Assembly (NCBI GenBank): GCA_019454225.1
Contig: CP075370.1
Location: 1,416,001-1,480,000, forward strand
Source of the DNA: Paracoccaceae bacterium
GTDB lineage: Bacteria; Pseudomonadota; Alphaproteobacteria; Rhodobacterales; Rhodobacteraceae
Length of the DNA stretch: 64,000 nt
Direction of reading: 5' to 3'
A model generated the notes under the pieces. It had not been told where the DNA came from and did no database searches. It worked only from the letters and a program-made list of their open reading frames with translations. Both the position numbers and the translations under genes were made by a program. This document shows, piece after piece, positions 34,307 to 43,553 of this stretch (the first letter of the stretch is position 1; every line of letters starts with the position of its first letter).

Positions 34307-35035
34307 ATGCGGACCTATGCGATCGGCGATATCCACGGCCACCTGGACCTGCTGCGCCAGGCGCATGACCTGATCGCGCGGGATGTCGCGCAATACGGGC
34401 CCGGGCAGGTCGTGCATGTGGGCGATCTGGTGGACCGGGGACCGGACAGCCAGGGGGTGATCGAATACCTGTCGCGCGGCATCGCGGCGGGGCAGGACTG
34501 GGTGGTGCTCAAGGGCAACCACGACCGGATGTTCACCCTGTTCCTCGCGGATGCGCGGGCGCAGGACCCCGGCCTGCGGTCCGATCTGTCATGGCTGCAT
34601 CCGCGCCTCGGCGGGGCGGCGACGCTGGCGTCCTACGGCGTCGCACATCCAGGGGACCGGCCGGTGGGCGCGGTTCATGCCGATGCCCTGGCCGCCGTGC
34701 CCGCGCGGCACACGGATTTCCTGAACGGTCTGCCGACCTGGCATCAGCGCGGTGATGTTCTGTTTGTGCATGCCGGTATTCGCCCAGGCATCGCATTTGC
34801 GGATCAGAACGAGACCGATCTGCTGTGGATACGTCGGGATTTTCTGGATGACCCGCGCGACCACGGGGCGCTTGTGGTGCATGGCCACACCGCGCTCGAG
34901 ACCCCTGCACATTACGGGAACCGTGTGAACATCGATTCCGGTGCGGCCTATGGCGGCCCGCTGACCGCCGTGGTCATCGAAGGGCGCGACGTGTCTGTCC
35001 TGACCCGTCAGGGCCGCGTCGCGCTGCGGCCCTGA
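34307..35035 (+). CDS. Metallophosphoesterase (protein phosphatase PrpA-like)
   Basis: 242 aa. Calcineurin-type metal motifs: AIGDIHGH (6-13), VGDLVDRGPDS, LKGNHDRM, and VVHGHTALETP near the end. Similar in layout to bacterial Ser/Thr phosphatase PrpA/B and to diadenosine tetraphosphatases; the substrate cannot be separated by sequence. Stands alone downstream of serA (78 bp gap) and is convergent with the oxidoreductase gene, 4 bp apart. Confidence 0.88.
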   Translation: MRTYAIGDIHGHLDLLRQAHDLIARDVAQYGPGQVVHVGDLVDRGPDSQGVIEYLSRGIAAGQDWVVLKGNHDRMFTLFLADARAQDPGLRSDLSWLHPRLGGAATLASYGVAHPGDRPVGAVHADALAAVPARHTDFLNGLPTWHQRGDVLFVHAGIRPGIAFADQNETDLLWIRRDFLDDPRDHGALVVHGHTALETPAHYGNRVNIDSGAAYGGPLTAVVIEGRDVSVLTRQGRVALRP

Positions 35036-35039
35036 AAGG

Positions 35040-36098
35040 TCAGGGCGCCCGCGCGCGGCCGTCGTCGGCCGCCGAGGCCTCGGCGGCGTCGAGCACGCGC
35101 TGCAGCACCGCCGCCCGGGCGAAGCCGGGTTCCGCAGGCCCGCCCTCGCGGATCGCGGCGACGAAACGCTGATAGACCGTCGGCACGGGCGGTGCCGGGA
35201 TGTCGCGCCATCCGGCGGCCGCCAGATCGGTGCCGATGCAGCCGCGCAACCGGCTCTGCCCCCGCTCGAACGCCACCTCGAGCCCGCCCAGATCGCCGAA
35301 GATCCGCAGCCGCAGGTCGTTCAGGTGACCGGCCGCCATCCGCGTCGCGGCCACCGTGCCAAGCGCACCGCCTGCCAGCCGCACCTGCATGACCGCGCTG
35401 TCGTTGGCATCCAGCCGGTAGCGCCCGATCTGCCCGCCGGGCGCCTTGTCGAAGGTGGCCAGGCGGCAAGAAACCTCGGCCACATCCTCGCCCGCGGCAT
35501 GGGTGGCAAAGTCGAGGATGTGGATCCCCACATCGCCCAGCACGCCCTTCGACCCGTGCGCGGTGGACAGCCGCCACAGCCACTGGTCCTCGGTCCGCCA
35601 GTCGCCCCATGCGGGCTGCAGCAGCCAGCTTTGCAGATAGCTCGCCTCGAGGTGGCGCACCCTGCCGATGGCGCCTGCCGCGATCCGGCCTGCCGCCTCG
35701 GCCAGGGCCGGGACGTTGCGGTAGGTCAGGTTGACCATCGCCACCACCCCCGCCCGGGCTGCCGCGCCCGCCATCTCGGCCGCATCGGCGGCGTTCGTGG
35801 CCAGCGGCTTTTCGCACAGCACATGCTTGCCCGCCGCCAGCAGCGGAAGCGTGGTCGGATGGTGCGCGGCGTCCGGCGTGACATTGGCGCAGGCATCGAA
35901 ACCGCCCCAGTCAAGCGCCTCGTCCAGCCGGGCGAAGCCCTGCGGAATGCGATGGTCGGCCCGGAAGGCCGCCAGCCGCTCGGCATTGGTGTCAACCGCC
36001 GCCACGAGACTGACGCCAGGGATGGCGGCGAAGGCCTCGGCATGACTTTTCGCCATGCCGCCGCAGCCGAGGATCAGCAGACGCAGCGGCGCGGCCAT
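35040..36098 (-). CDS. Gfo/Idh/MocA-family oxidoreductase
   Basis: 352 aa. N-terminal Rossmann fold (LRLLILGCGGMAKSHAEAF) followed by the EKPLATNAADAAEM signature with the catalytic Lys, and a C-terminal dimerisation domain. Such enzymes oxidise or reduce sugars and inositols with NAD(P). It starts 1 bp after the ThuA-domain gene stop, so the pair is an operon. ThuA/ThuB-type pairs convert disaccharides such as trehalose to 3-keto forms; that role is plausible, not shown. Confidence 0.87.
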   Translation of the reverse strand: MAAPLRLLILGCGGMAKSHAEAFAAIPGVSLVAAVDTNAERLAAFRADHRIPQGFARLDEALDWGGFDACANVTPDAAHHPTTLPLLAAGKHVLCEKPLATNAADAAEMAGAAARAGVVAMVNLTYRNVPALAEAAGRIAAGAIGRVRHLEASYLQSWLLQPAWGDWRTEDQWLWRLSTAHGSKGVLGDVGIHILDFATHAAGEDVAEVSCRLATFDKAPGGQIGRYRLDANDSAVMQVRLAGGALGTVAATRMAAGHLNDLRLRIFGDLGGLEVAFERGQSRLRGCIGTDLAAAGWRDIPAPPVPTVYQRFVAAIREGGPAEPGFARAAVLQRVLDAAEASAADDGRARAP

Positions 36099-36099
36099 C

Positions 36100-36885
36100 T
36101 CAGCGCAACCCCGCTTCGCCGTCGCGGTGCAGGCGGGGGCCGCGTTCCACCAGGGGCTCGGGGGCACGGTCGACCGGCACGTTCGGCGCCGCCTGCGGAT
36201 CGGCCAGCCGCGCAGCCGGGTTGTGCGCCCAATGCGCGGCGTTGCGGATCACCCGCTGCACATGGGCATCATGATAGGTCGGATAGGTTTCGTGCCCGGG
36301 CCGGAAATAGAACACGCGCCCCTGGCCGCGACGCCAGGTCAGGCCGGAACGGAACACCTCGCCCCCCTGGAACCAGCTGGCAAAGACCGTTTCCTGCGGC
36401 TCGGGAACACCGAAGGGCTCACCGTACATCTCTTCATGCTCCAGCTCGAAATGATCCGGCAGGCCTTCGGCGATCGGGTGACCGCGGGCGGTCAGCCAGA
36501 CACGCTCGCGCTCGCCCGCTTCGCGCCAGGTCAGGTTGCACGGGGTGCCCATCAGCCGCATGAAGGGCTTGGCGAAATGCGCCGAGTGCAGGAAGATCGC
36601 GCCCATCCCCGACCAGACCGCGCGCACCACGCGGTCGGCCACGGCATCGGTCACCTCGCCATGCGCGGCATGGCCCCACCAGACCAGCACGTCGGTCTCG
36701 GCCAGCCGCGCCTCGGTCATGCCGTGCTCGGGGTCCTGCAGGGTCGCCGTGGTCGCCCGGATCGCCGGATCAAGGTTCAGCGCGGCCGCGATCGTCGCGT
36801 GCATCCCGTCGGGATAGATCGTGGCGACGGTGCGGTTCGTCCGTTCGTGGACGTTCTCGCCCCACACGGTCACGCGGATGGCCAT
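36100..36885 (-). CDS. ThuA-domain protein (sugar utilisation)
   Basis: 261 aa. ThuA-like fold related to glutamine amidotransferase-like proteins: TVWGENVHERTN at the N-terminus, DVLVWWGHAAHGEV, IFLHSAHFAKPF, and GRVFYFRPGHETYPTYHD near the end. Members take part in trehalose/sucrose or other sugar catabolism with a Gfo/Idh/MocA partner, which is encoded next. The ATG at 36885 lies 14 bp from a perfect operator palindrome, so its expression is probably repressed by a LacI-type protein. Confidence 0.87.
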   Translation of the reverse strand: MAIRVTVWGENVHERTNRTVATIYPDGMHATIAAALNLDPAIRATTATLQDPEHGMTEARLAETDVLVWWGHAAHGEVTDAVADRVVRAVWSGMGAIFLHSAHFAKPFMRLMGTPCNLTWREAGERERVWLTARGHPIAEGLPDHFELEHEEMYGEPFGVPEPQETVFASWFQGGEVFRSGLTWRRGQGRVFYFRPGHETYPTYHDAHVQRVIRNAAHWAHNPAARLADPQAAPNVPVDRAPEPLVERGPRLHRDGEAGLR

Positions 36886-36898
36886 GGTCCGACTCCCT

Positions 36899-36920
36899 GC
36901 TTCCAAAGCGCTTTGGAAGC
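36899..36920. promoter_or_regulatory. Perfect 22-bp LacI-type operator upstream of thuA-like gene
   Basis: The arms GCTTCCAAAGC and GCTTTGGAAGC form an uninterrupted 22-bp palindrome centred on GC within AAAGCGCTTT, the classic LacI/GalR-family shape. It sits 14 bp upstream of the ThuA-domain gene start. The LacI-family regulator gene at 37155 faces away across the tRNA and is the obvious candidate ligand-controlled repressor. Confidence 0.8.
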
Positions 36921-36972
36921 ACCGTAGAACGTCTTGGCGCAGCGTGCAATCGAGATGCGGATGCGGGCGGGG

Positions 36973-37048
36973 TGGTGACCCCGGCAGGAATCGAACCTGC
37001 AACCTATCCCTTAGGAGGGGATCGCTCTATCCGTTGAGCTACGGGGCC
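36973..37048 (-). tRNA. tRNA-Arg (anticodon CCT)
   Basis: 76 nt including an encoded CCA. On the minus strand the acceptor stem is GGCCCCG/CGGGGTC with one G-U pair and discriminator A. The D-arm contains AGCTCAACGGATAGAGC, the anticodon stem ATCCC/GGGAT carries loop CTCCTAA (anticodon CCT), and the T-arm is GCAGGTTCGATTCCTGC. It reads AGG codons. Located between the ThuA operon and the LacI gene. Confidence 0.95.
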
Positions 37049-37125
37049 TTCGGTGCCTGTCTTCGCGGAAAACCCAAGTCCATGCAACCGAAACCTCGAC
37101 GCCGCACAGGGCCTTGGACAAGCCC

Positions 37126-37143
37126 GTGTTTGGGCGCTAACAC
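37126..37143. promoter_or_regulatory. Imperfect palindrome upstream of the LacI-family gene
   Basis: GTGTTTGGGCGCTAACAC has matching 5-bp outer arms (GTGTT/AACAC) and a GCGC core 11 bp before the regulator's start codon. It could be an autoregulatory operator; its core resembles the perfect site at 36899 only in GCGCT, so the link is weak. Confidence 0.3.
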
Positions 37144-37154
37144 TGGGGCAAGGC

Positions 37155-38210
37155 ATGGTAAGGACACCGCACTTGGCCAAGCATCACGCGCATGACGCCC
37201 GCCGGACCCTGACCCTGCGTGATGTGTCAGAGGCCTCGGGCGTCAGCGAGATGACGGTCAGCCGCGTCCTGCGCCAGCGCGGCGATGTGTCGGATGCGAC
37301 GCGGGAACGCGTGCTGGCGGCGGCGCGGCGGCTTGGCTACGTTCCGAACCGGATCGCCGGTGCCCTGGCCAGCCAGCGGGTGAACCTGGTTGCGGTGATC
37401 ATCCCGTCGCTCGCCAACATGGTGTTTCCCGAGGTTCTGGCGGGCATTTCCGACACGCTTGAGGATACCGGGCTGCAACCGGTGGTCGGCGTGACCAACT
37501 ATTCGCCCGAGCGCGAGGAATCGGTGCTGTACGAGATGCTGTCCTGGCGGCCCTCGGGGATCATCCTGGCCGGGCTGGAACACAGCCCCGCCGCGCGGGC
37601 CATGCTGGAAAACGCCGGGATCCCGATTGTCGAGATCATGGATATCGACGGCACGCCTGTCGACGCGGCCATCGGCATCTCGCATCGCCGGGCCGGCGAG
37701 GCGATGGCGGGCGCCATCCTGGCGGCCGGGTACCGGAGGATCGGCTTCCTTGGCACGATGATGCCGCATGACCACCGTGCGCGCAAACGCATGGAAGGGT
37801 TCGAGGCGGCCCTGCAGGCGGCCGGGGTGACCCTGGTCGACCGCGAGTACTATGGCGGATCATCCAGCCTGCTGAAGGGGCGCGAGATGACGCAGGCCAT
37901 CCTGCGGCGCAGCCCCGATCTGGATTTCCTCTATTACTCCAATGACATGATCGGCGCAGGGGGGCTGCTGTGGTGCCTTGACCACGGCTGCGACGTGCCC
38001 CGGTCGCTGGGGCTGGCGGGATTCAACGGGGTGGAACTGCTGGACGGCCTGCCGCGCCGGCTGGCCACGATGGATGCCTGCCGCCGCGAGATCGGCACGA
38101 TTGCGGCCGAGATCCTGTCGGGCAAGCGGCCCCGCCCGGCCCCGCCCGGGCAACCGGCCGTCGTGGAACTGCTGCCGCAATTGCAGCCGGGCGACACGAT
38201 CCGCGCGTGA
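37155..38210 (+). CDS. LacI-family transcriptional regulator
   Basis: 351 aa. N-terminal HTH and hinge (LTLRDVSEASGVSEMTVSR, then LGYVPNRIAGALASQR) precede a periplasmic-binding-protein-like effector domain (VAVIIPSLANMVFPEVLAGI). The closest recognised relatives are GntR-type gluconate repressors. Located next to the ThuA/oxidoreductase operon with a perfect operator in between, so it probably represses that operon; the inducer is unknown. ATG at 37155 with GGGCAAGG upstream. Confidence 0.9.
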   Translation: MVRTPHLAKHHAHDARRTLTLRDVSEASGVSEMTVSRVLRQRGDVSDATRERVLAAARRLGYVPNRIAGALASQRVNLVAVIIPSLANMVFPEVLAGISDTLEDTGLQPVVGVTNYSPEREESVLYEMLSWRPSGIILAGLEHSPAARAMLENAGIPIVEIMDIDGTPVDAAIGISHRRAGEAMAGAILAAGYRRIGFLGTMMPHDHRARKRMEGFEAALQAAGVTLVDREYYGGSSSLLKGREMTQAILRRSPDLDFLYYSNDMIGAGGLLWCLDHGCDVPRSLGLAGFNGVELLDGLPRRLATMDACRREIGTIAAEILSGKRPRPAPPGQPAVVELLPQLQPGDTIRA

Positions 38211-38232
38211 CATGCGCGACAGCCGCCATGGC

Positions 38233-38260
38233 TTGACCCGCCGCGCGCACCGGTTACGCT
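38233..38260 (+). promoter_or_regulatory. Possible sigma-70 promoter for the DUF4170-waaA-lpxK operon
   Basis: TTGACC (38233-38238) and TACGCT (38255-38260) are separated by 16 bp, 50 bp upstream of the DUF4170 start. The -10 match is weak. Confidence 0.3.
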
Positions 38261-38309
38261 GCATCCGCAGAAAAAATCCGGAGACCGGCCCCAACGGGCG
38301 GACACAGCC

Positions 38310-38555
38310 ATGACCCAACGCCTTCACCTTGTCTTCGGCGGCGAACTGGTGGACCCGTCGTCCACGAAATTCCGCGACGTGTCGCAGATCCACATCGTGG
38401 GCATGTTCCCCGACTACGCCACCGCGCATTCGGCCTGGAAGGCCGAGGCGCAGCGCACCGTCGACAATGCCCACATGCGGTATTTCATCGCCCACCTTCA
38501 CCGCCTGCGCGATGCCGAACAGGCCGGGTCGGCCACCGAAGTCTTCGGCGGCTGA
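38310..38555 (+). CDS. DUF4170 protein
   Basis: 81 aa. Small soluble protein (QRLHLVFGGELVDPS, VGMFPDYATAHSAWKAEAQR, YFIAHLHRL) of the DUF4170 family found in alphaproteobacteria beside waaA. Function unknown; its constant place ahead of the Kdo transferase suggests a role in LPS-core assembly. waaA begins 12 bp after its stop. Confidence 0.88.
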   Translation: MTQRLHLVFGGELVDPSSTKFRDVSQIHIVGMFPDYATAHSAWKAEAQRTVDNAHMRYFIAHLHRLRDAEQAGSATEVFGG

Positions 38556-38567
38556 CGCCCCGACGGG

Positions 38568-39773
38568 ATGGCCTATTCGCTGGGCCTGACGCTGTACATG
38601 ATGCGCGCACGCGCACCGGCCGGGCCGGTGCCGCCGCATCCGCCGCGTCCCGCCGGCCCGGTGATCTGGCTGCACGGATCGGATTCCGACGCGCGCCGCG
38701 CGCTGCTGGCGCTTGCGCCCCGGCTGACGCGCGGTGCCGCCGCCGCCGTGGTCCTGACGGCTGAGGACGAAGCCCCGCCGACGCGCCTGCCGCCGGGCGT
38801 CACGGCCGACGCCGTGCCCGCCGACGCGCCCGCACCGGTGCGCGGCTTTCTCGATCACTGGCGGCCCTCGGTGGCGCTGCTGGCCGGCGGGGTGCTGCGC
38901 CCGGCGCTGATCCATGCGGCCCAGGAACGCAGCATCCCGCTGGTGATGGCAGAGGCCCGCGAACCGTCGCTGCCGCGCGATCGGGCGGGGTGGTGGCCGG
39001 GCCTCGTGCGCGGCCTGCTGGCAGGGTTCCACGCCGTGCTGGCGGTCGATGAGCCCGCCGCGCGCGTCTTCCGAAAGGCGGGCGCGCCGCCCTCGCGGGT
39101 CGAGTCGGCCGGGCGGATGGAACAGCCCTCGGCCGCGCTGACCTGCACCGAGGCAGAGCGTGCCGCCCTTGCGCGACTTCTGGCGACCCGTCCGGTCTGG
39201 CTTGCGGCTGCCCTGCCCGAGGCCGAGGAGACGACCGCCATCGAGGCGCATCGCCGGACGCTGCGGCTGGCGCACCGGCTGCTGCTGATCGTGGCGCCCG
39301 ACCAGCCGGAGCGCGCGGCCCCGCTGGCCGACCGGATGGAGAAGGTGGAAGGCTGGACGGTGGCGCGCCGATGGGCCGATGACGAGCCGGATTCGGACGT
39401 GCAGGTTCTGGTGACGGACAGTCTGGCCGAGATGGGGCTGTGGCTGCGGCTTGCGCCGCTGACCTATCTGGGCGGCAGCCTGACGCCGGGCGGGTGCCGG
39501 TTCGACCCGATGGCGGCGGCGGCGCTTGGGTCCGCGATCCTGCACGGGCCCCGTGCCGGGGACTTTGGCGGCGCGATCGGGCGGCTGGCGGCGGCGCAGG
39601 CCTCGGCGCTTGTCGGATCGGCGGCGGATCTGGCGCAGACGCTGGGGGAACTGCTGGCGCCGGACCGGGCGGCGCGCCTGGCGCAGGCGGCCTGGGCCGT
39701 GGCCTCGGACGGGGGCGAGGTTTCGGACCGTATCGCGGCCATGCTGCTGGATCTGGCGCGGGGTCAGGGATGA
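38568..39773 (+). CDS. waaA: 3-deoxy-D-manno-octulosonic acid transferase
   Basis: Adds Kdo from CMP-Kdo to lipid IVA at the inner membrane. 401 aa. GT30-type layout: an N-terminal glycosyltransferase-N domain ([19 protein letters not shown] where many WaaA have the HGASVGE motif, here HGSDSDA) and a C-terminal domain ending in [21 protein letters not shown], the nucleotide-sugar binding region. The altered HGASxGE is notable because it carries a catalytic Glu in characterised WaaA. It overlaps lpxK by ATGA. The operon context supports the call. Confidence 0.87.
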   Translation: MAYSLGLTLYMMRARAPAGPVPPHPPRPAGPVIWLHGSDSDARRALLALAPRLTRGAAAAVVLTAEDEAPPTRLPPGVTADAVPADAPAPVRGFLDHWRPSVALLAGGVLRPALIHAAQERSIPLVMAEAREPSLPRDRAGWWPGLVRGLLAGFHAVLAVDEPAARVFRKAGAPPSRVESAGRMEQPSAALTCTEAERAALARLLATRPVWLAAALPEAEETTAIEAHRRTLRLAHRLLLIVAPDQPERAAPLADRMEKVEGWTVARRWADDEPDSDVQVLVTDSLAEMGLWLRLAPLTYLGGSLTPGGCRFDPMAAAALGSAILHGPRAGDFGGAIGRLAAAQASALVGSAADLAQTLGELLAPDRAARLAQAAWAVASDGGEVSDRIAAMLLDLARGQG

Positions 39774-40804
39774 TGCGCGCCCCCGGATTCTGGTTCACCC
39801 CGCCCGACCGGCCCGCCCTTGCGGCCCGGCTGCTGGCACCGCTGGGCGCGGTCTATGCGGCGGCGACGGCGCGGCGGGTGGCGCGGGGGCCCGGGATGCG
39901 CCCGGGGGTGCCGGTGATCTGCCTTGGCAACATCGCCGTCGGCGGCACCGGCAAGACGCCTGCCGTGATGGCGGTGATCGAGCGGCTGGCGGCGCGCGGC
40001 ATCACGGCGCAGGTGCTGTCGCGCGGCTTTGGCGGGCGGCTGGCCGGTCCGGTGCAGGTGGACCCCCGCCACCATTCGGCGGCGGATGTCGGGGACGAGC
40101 CGCTGCTGCTGGCGGCCTTCGCGCCGGTCTGGGTGGCGCGCGACCGGGCGGCGGGTGCGGCGGCGATGGCGCGGGCCGGTGCGGCGGCAATCGTGATGGA
40201 CGACGGGTTCCAGGACCCCGCGCTGCACCGCGACCTTTCGGTGGTGGTGATCGACGCGGCCGCCGGGTTCGGCAACGGCCGCTGCCTGCCCGCCGGGCCG
40301 CTGCGCGAACCGGTGGCGGCGGGGCTGGCCCGTGCCGACCTGACGCTGGCGATCGGCCCGCCCGAGGCGCAGGAGCGGTTGCGCGCGACCTGGCGTGCCG
40401 CGCTGCGGCTGCCGCATCTGACGGGCCACTTGGCACCGCTGGCGACCGGCATGGACTGGTCGGGCGCCCGCGTGCTGGCCTTTGCCGGGATCGGCAGGCC
40501 GGACAAGTTCTTTGCCACGCTGCGCGATCTGGGGGCCGAGGTGCTGCGCGCGGTGCCGCTGGACGATCATCAACCGCTGGGCGACGCGCTGCTGCGGCGG
40601 CTCGAGGCCGAGGCTTCCACGCTCGGCGCGCAGCTTGTCACGACCGAAAAGGATGCCGTTCGCCTGCCGCCCGCCTTCCGCCCCAAGGTGCTGACGCTGC
40701 CGGTGCGGCTGCGGGTGGACGACTGGTCGGCGTTCGATGCCGGGCTGGCGCGGATCGGCCTTGGGCGCCGGGGCGCCGCCGATCCGGCCAAGCCGGACGC
40801 CTAG
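39770..40804 (+). CDS. lpxK: Tetraacyldisaccharide 4'-kinase
   Basis: Phosphorylates the 4' position of lipid A disaccharide. 344 aa. P-loop [10 protein letters not shown] near residue 57, with an N-terminal membrane-associating segment ([20 protein letters not shown]), then LSRGFGG and [12 protein letters not shown] with catalytic Asp/His, and [11 protein letters not shown]. Start ATG overlaps the waaA stop; a second ATG follows directly. Its stop overlaps the stop of the convergent helicase gene. Confidence 0.93.
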   Translation: MMRAPGFWFTPPDRPALAARLLAPLGAVYAAATARRVARGPGMRPGVPVICLGNIAVGGTGKTPAVMAVIERLAARGITAQVLSRGFGGRLAGPVQVDPRHHSAADVGDEPLLLAAFAPVWVARDRAAGAAAMARAGAAAIVMDDGFQDPALHRDLSVVVIDAAAGFGNGRCLPAGPLREPVAAGLARADLTLAIGPPEAQERLRATWRAALRLPHLTGHLAPLATGMDWSGARVLAFAGIGRPDKFFATLRDLGAEVLRAVPLDDHQPLGDALLRRLEAEASTLGAQLVTTEKDAVRLPPAFRPKVLTLPVRLRVDDWSAFDAGLARIGLGRRGAADPAKPDA

Positions 40805-43320
40805 CCGCGCGGCTTTTTCGGCGGCACGAACCGGCGCGAGGTGTCGGCGGGGTCCGCCGGCGGTCTGGGTGCGGGCTTGGCAAAGCCCGGCGCGCGGGGC
40901 TTGGCGGGCGGGCGGTCGCCGGTGGGCGCCCCGCCTGCCGCAGTGTGCGACTTGTAACCCGCCGAGCGCGCGGGCTTTCCGTCGCCGCCGCCATGCGACT
41001 TGAACCCGGCCGACTTGAACCCTCCGGGCTTGTCGCCGGTCCTGGGCGCATAGGGTTTGCCGCCGCCCGCAGGCCGTTCGCCCTGCGGCGCATCGCTGCG
41101 GGGCCGGGGGCTGTAGGTCTTGGCCGGACCCGCCTTGGCACCCCAGGGCTTTGCGCCGCCTGCGGGCGAAGCCGGGCGTTCACCGCCTTTCCAACGGGGC
41201 TTGTGCCCGCCCTCGGCCCCCGCTGCGGCGCTGTCACGTGCGGGGCGGGGGGCATCACCCTTGGGCCGCTCGGCACGGGGCGAGTAGGGGCGCCGGTCCT
41301 CACCCTGCGGACGGGGGGCGTAGGGCTTGCGGTCATCGGACTGGGCACGGGGGGCGTAGGGCTTGCGGTCCTCGGACTGGGCGCGCGGGGTATAGGGCTT
41401 GCGGTCGTCACCTTTCGGACGAGGCGCATAGGGCTTGCGCGCGTCACCCTGGGGTCGCGGAGTGTAGGGGCGGTGCTCTTCGCCTTGCGGGCGGGGGGCA
41501 TGGGGTTTCCGGCCATCGTCCTGCGACCGCGTGGCGGCGGGGCCCCTGGATGCGGGACGGGGCGCGGTTGCGTCCGCCGCAGGCGCCGGGGGTGGCGCAT
41601 CGTCGACGATGCGCGGAGGCTTTGGCGCATAGGCGGGTTTGGCGCGCTCGGGACGGCTGCCCTCGGGGCGCGGGGCGCGGTCGAACCGGGCGGGGCGTTC
41701 ACCGTGTTCCGGTCTGTCCATCGCCGGTTCGCCCTCGATGCGCGTCATGGTGAGGCCCGGTTCCAGGTCCAGCCCGGCGCCGAACCGTCCGGCCTGCGCC
41801 TCGGCGATCTGCACGAAGGTGCGGTCGCGCTGCACGCGGATGGCGCCGATGGCATCCTTTGCCACCCCGCCCGCGTCGCAGATCTTGGGCAGGATCCAGC
41901 GGGCCTCGGCCCGGCCCTCATGGCCGACCGACAGCGCGTACCAGACAGCCGGCCCGAAGGCCGCGCGGTCGCGCGGCGGCGCAGGGGTGCGCGGCGGGGT
42001 GTCCACGGCATCCGACAGCACCTCGGGCGCCGAGCGGCCCGACCGCCACAGCCGCACGAAGGCTGCCGCCACGCGATCGGCGCCATGCGCGTCCAGCAGC
42101 GCCTCGGCGATCCCCGCCTCGTCGCCCGGCGCCTCGGACAGTGCCGGATGGGTCATCAGGCGTTCATCCTCGCGGTCCTGCACCTCGTCGGCCGAGGGCG
42201 GCTTGCCCCATTCGGCCTCGACCTTGGCATCGCGCAGGATGCGGCTGGCCTTGCGGAACTCGGCGGGCGGCACGATCAGCACCGAGGTGCCCTTGGCCCC
42301 CGCCCGGCCCGTCCGTCCGGACCGGTGCAGCAGCGTCTCGGGGTTCGAGGGCAGGTCGGCGTGGATGACCAGTTCGAGGCCCGGCAGGTCGATGCCCCGG
42401 GCCGCCACATCGGTGGCGATGCAGACGCGCGCGCGGCCGTCGCGCAGCGCCTGGAGCGCGTGGGTGCGTTCCGACTGCGACAGCTCGCCCGACAGTGCGA
42501 CCGCCTGGAAGCCACGGTTCACCATGCGCGCGAACAGATGGTTCACATTGGCGCGCGTCTTGGCGAAGACGATGGCGCGTTCCGCCTCGTAGAAGCGCAA
42601 CACGTTGAAAATGGCGTGTTCCTTGTCACGCGGGGCGATCGAGATCGCGCGATAGGCGATGTCGGCATGCTGTGCGCCGGTGCCCTTGACCGACAGGCGC
42701 AGCGCGTCGCGCTGAAATTCGGCGGCCAGTTTCTCGATCCCTGCCGGGACGGTGGCCGAAAACATCAGGGTGCGGCGCCCCGGGGCGGCCGCGCCCAGGA
42801 TGAAGCCCAGGTCCTCGGCGAAACCGAGGTCCAGCATCTCGTCCGCCTCGTCCAGCACCACGGCGCGGGCGGCCGACAGGTCGAGCGAACCGCGTTCGAT
42901 ATGGTCGCGCAGGCGGCCGGGGGTGCCGACCACCACATGCGCCCCGCGTTCGAGCGCGCGGCGTTCGGTGCGATAGTCCATGCCGCCCACGCAGGAAGCG
43001 AGGATCGCGCCCGCCCCCGCGAAGAGCCATTCGAACTCGCGCCGGACCTGCAGCGCAAGTTCGCGCGTCGGTGCCACGACCAGGGCGACCGGGCTGGCCG
43101 CGGGCAGAAGAATGTCCTTGCCGTCAAGCACTTCGCCGGCAATTGCCAGGCCGAAGGCCACGGTCTTGCCCGATCCGGTCTGGGCCGAGACCAGCAGGTC
43201 GCGCCCGGCGGCGTCGGCGGCCAGGACGGCCTCCTGCACCGGGGTCAGGGTTTCGTAGCCCTTTTCCGCCAAAGCCGCTGCAAGGGGGGCGGCGATCCCC
43301 GTCGTCGTCATTGTCATCAT
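40801..43320 (-). CDS. DEAD-box RNA helicase with RRM and long repeat tail (DeaD/DbpA type)
   Basis: About 839 aa. Helicase core: [72 protein letters not shown] DbpA/CsdA-type RNA-binding fold follows at about residues 485-555 ([21 protein letters not shown] is part of it). The last ~250 residues are disordered, Arg/Lys/Pro/Gly-rich, and include seven 12-residue [10 protein letters not shown]-like repeats. It probably remodels rRNA or structured mRNA. Start chosen at the first of three nearby ATGs because GTGGGA precedes it. Confidence 0.9.
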   Translation of the reverse strand: MMTMTTTGIAAPLAAALAEKGYETLTPVQEAVLAADAAGRDLLVSAQTGSGKTVAFGLAIAGEVLDGKDILLPAASPVALVVAPTRELALQVRREFEWLFAGAGAILASCVGGMDYRTERRALERGAHVVVGTPGRLRDHIERGSLDLSAARAVVLDEADEMLDLGFAEDLGFILGAAAPGRRTLMFSATVPAGIEKLAAEFQRDALRLSVKGTGAQHADIAYRAISIAPRDKEHAIFNVLRFYEAERAIVFAKTRANVNHLFARMVNRGFQAVALSGELSQSERTHALQALRDGRARVCIATDVAARGIDLPGLELVIHADLPSNPETLLHRSGRTGRAGAKGTSVLIVPPAEFRKASRILRDAKVEAEWGKPPSADEVQDREDERLMTHPALSEAPGDEAGIAEALLDAHGADRVAAAFVRLWRSGRSAPEVLSDAVDTPPRTPAPPRDRAAFGPAVWYALSVGHEGRAEARWILPKICDAGGVAKDAIGAIRVQRDRTFVQIAEAQAGRFGAGLDLEPGLTMTRIEGEPAMDRPEHGERPARFDRAPRPEGSRPERAKPAYAPKPPRIVDDAPPPAPAADATAPRPASRGPAATRSQDDGRKPHAPRPQGEEHRPYTPRPQGDARKPYAPRPKGDDRKPYTPRAQSEDRKPYAPRAQSDDRKPYAPRPQGEDRRPYSPRAERPKGDAPRPARDSAAAGAEGGHKPRWKGGERPASPAGGAKPWGAKAGPAKTYSPRPRSDAPQGERPAGGGKPYAPRTGDKPGGFKSAGFKSHGGGDGKPARSAGYKSHTAAGGAPTGDRPPAKPRAPGFAKPAPRPPADPADTSRRFVPPKKPRG
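41266..41520 (-). repeat. In-frame tandem repeats, seven units of 36-39 bp
   Basis: Seven consecutive units encode variants of (D/E)[11 protein letters not shown] in the helicase tail. The first unit is 13 codons, the others 12. The alternating acidic pair and RKPY core are conserved while the PRPQG/PRAQS ending varies, so the array probably expands by slippage or recombination. Confidence 0.85.
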
Positions 43321-43553
43321 CTGATCCCACTGGGGTGCCTGCGGCACCCGGAAAGAGGCGGCGCCTCATCCCCCGGCGGCAGCGCGGCCTCCCTGCCCGC
43401 TGCCTGCGGAACCATCACGCCGACCGGCGGGGCATACATGAAGCGGGCCCGGATGTATAGCGGCGACTGGCGCGGTGCCCGGCGGGGTGCCGCGGTGGCT
43501 TGACCCGGCGCCGCGGGGCGCCATGATCCCGCCGGCGGAACAGGGAGATTGCC

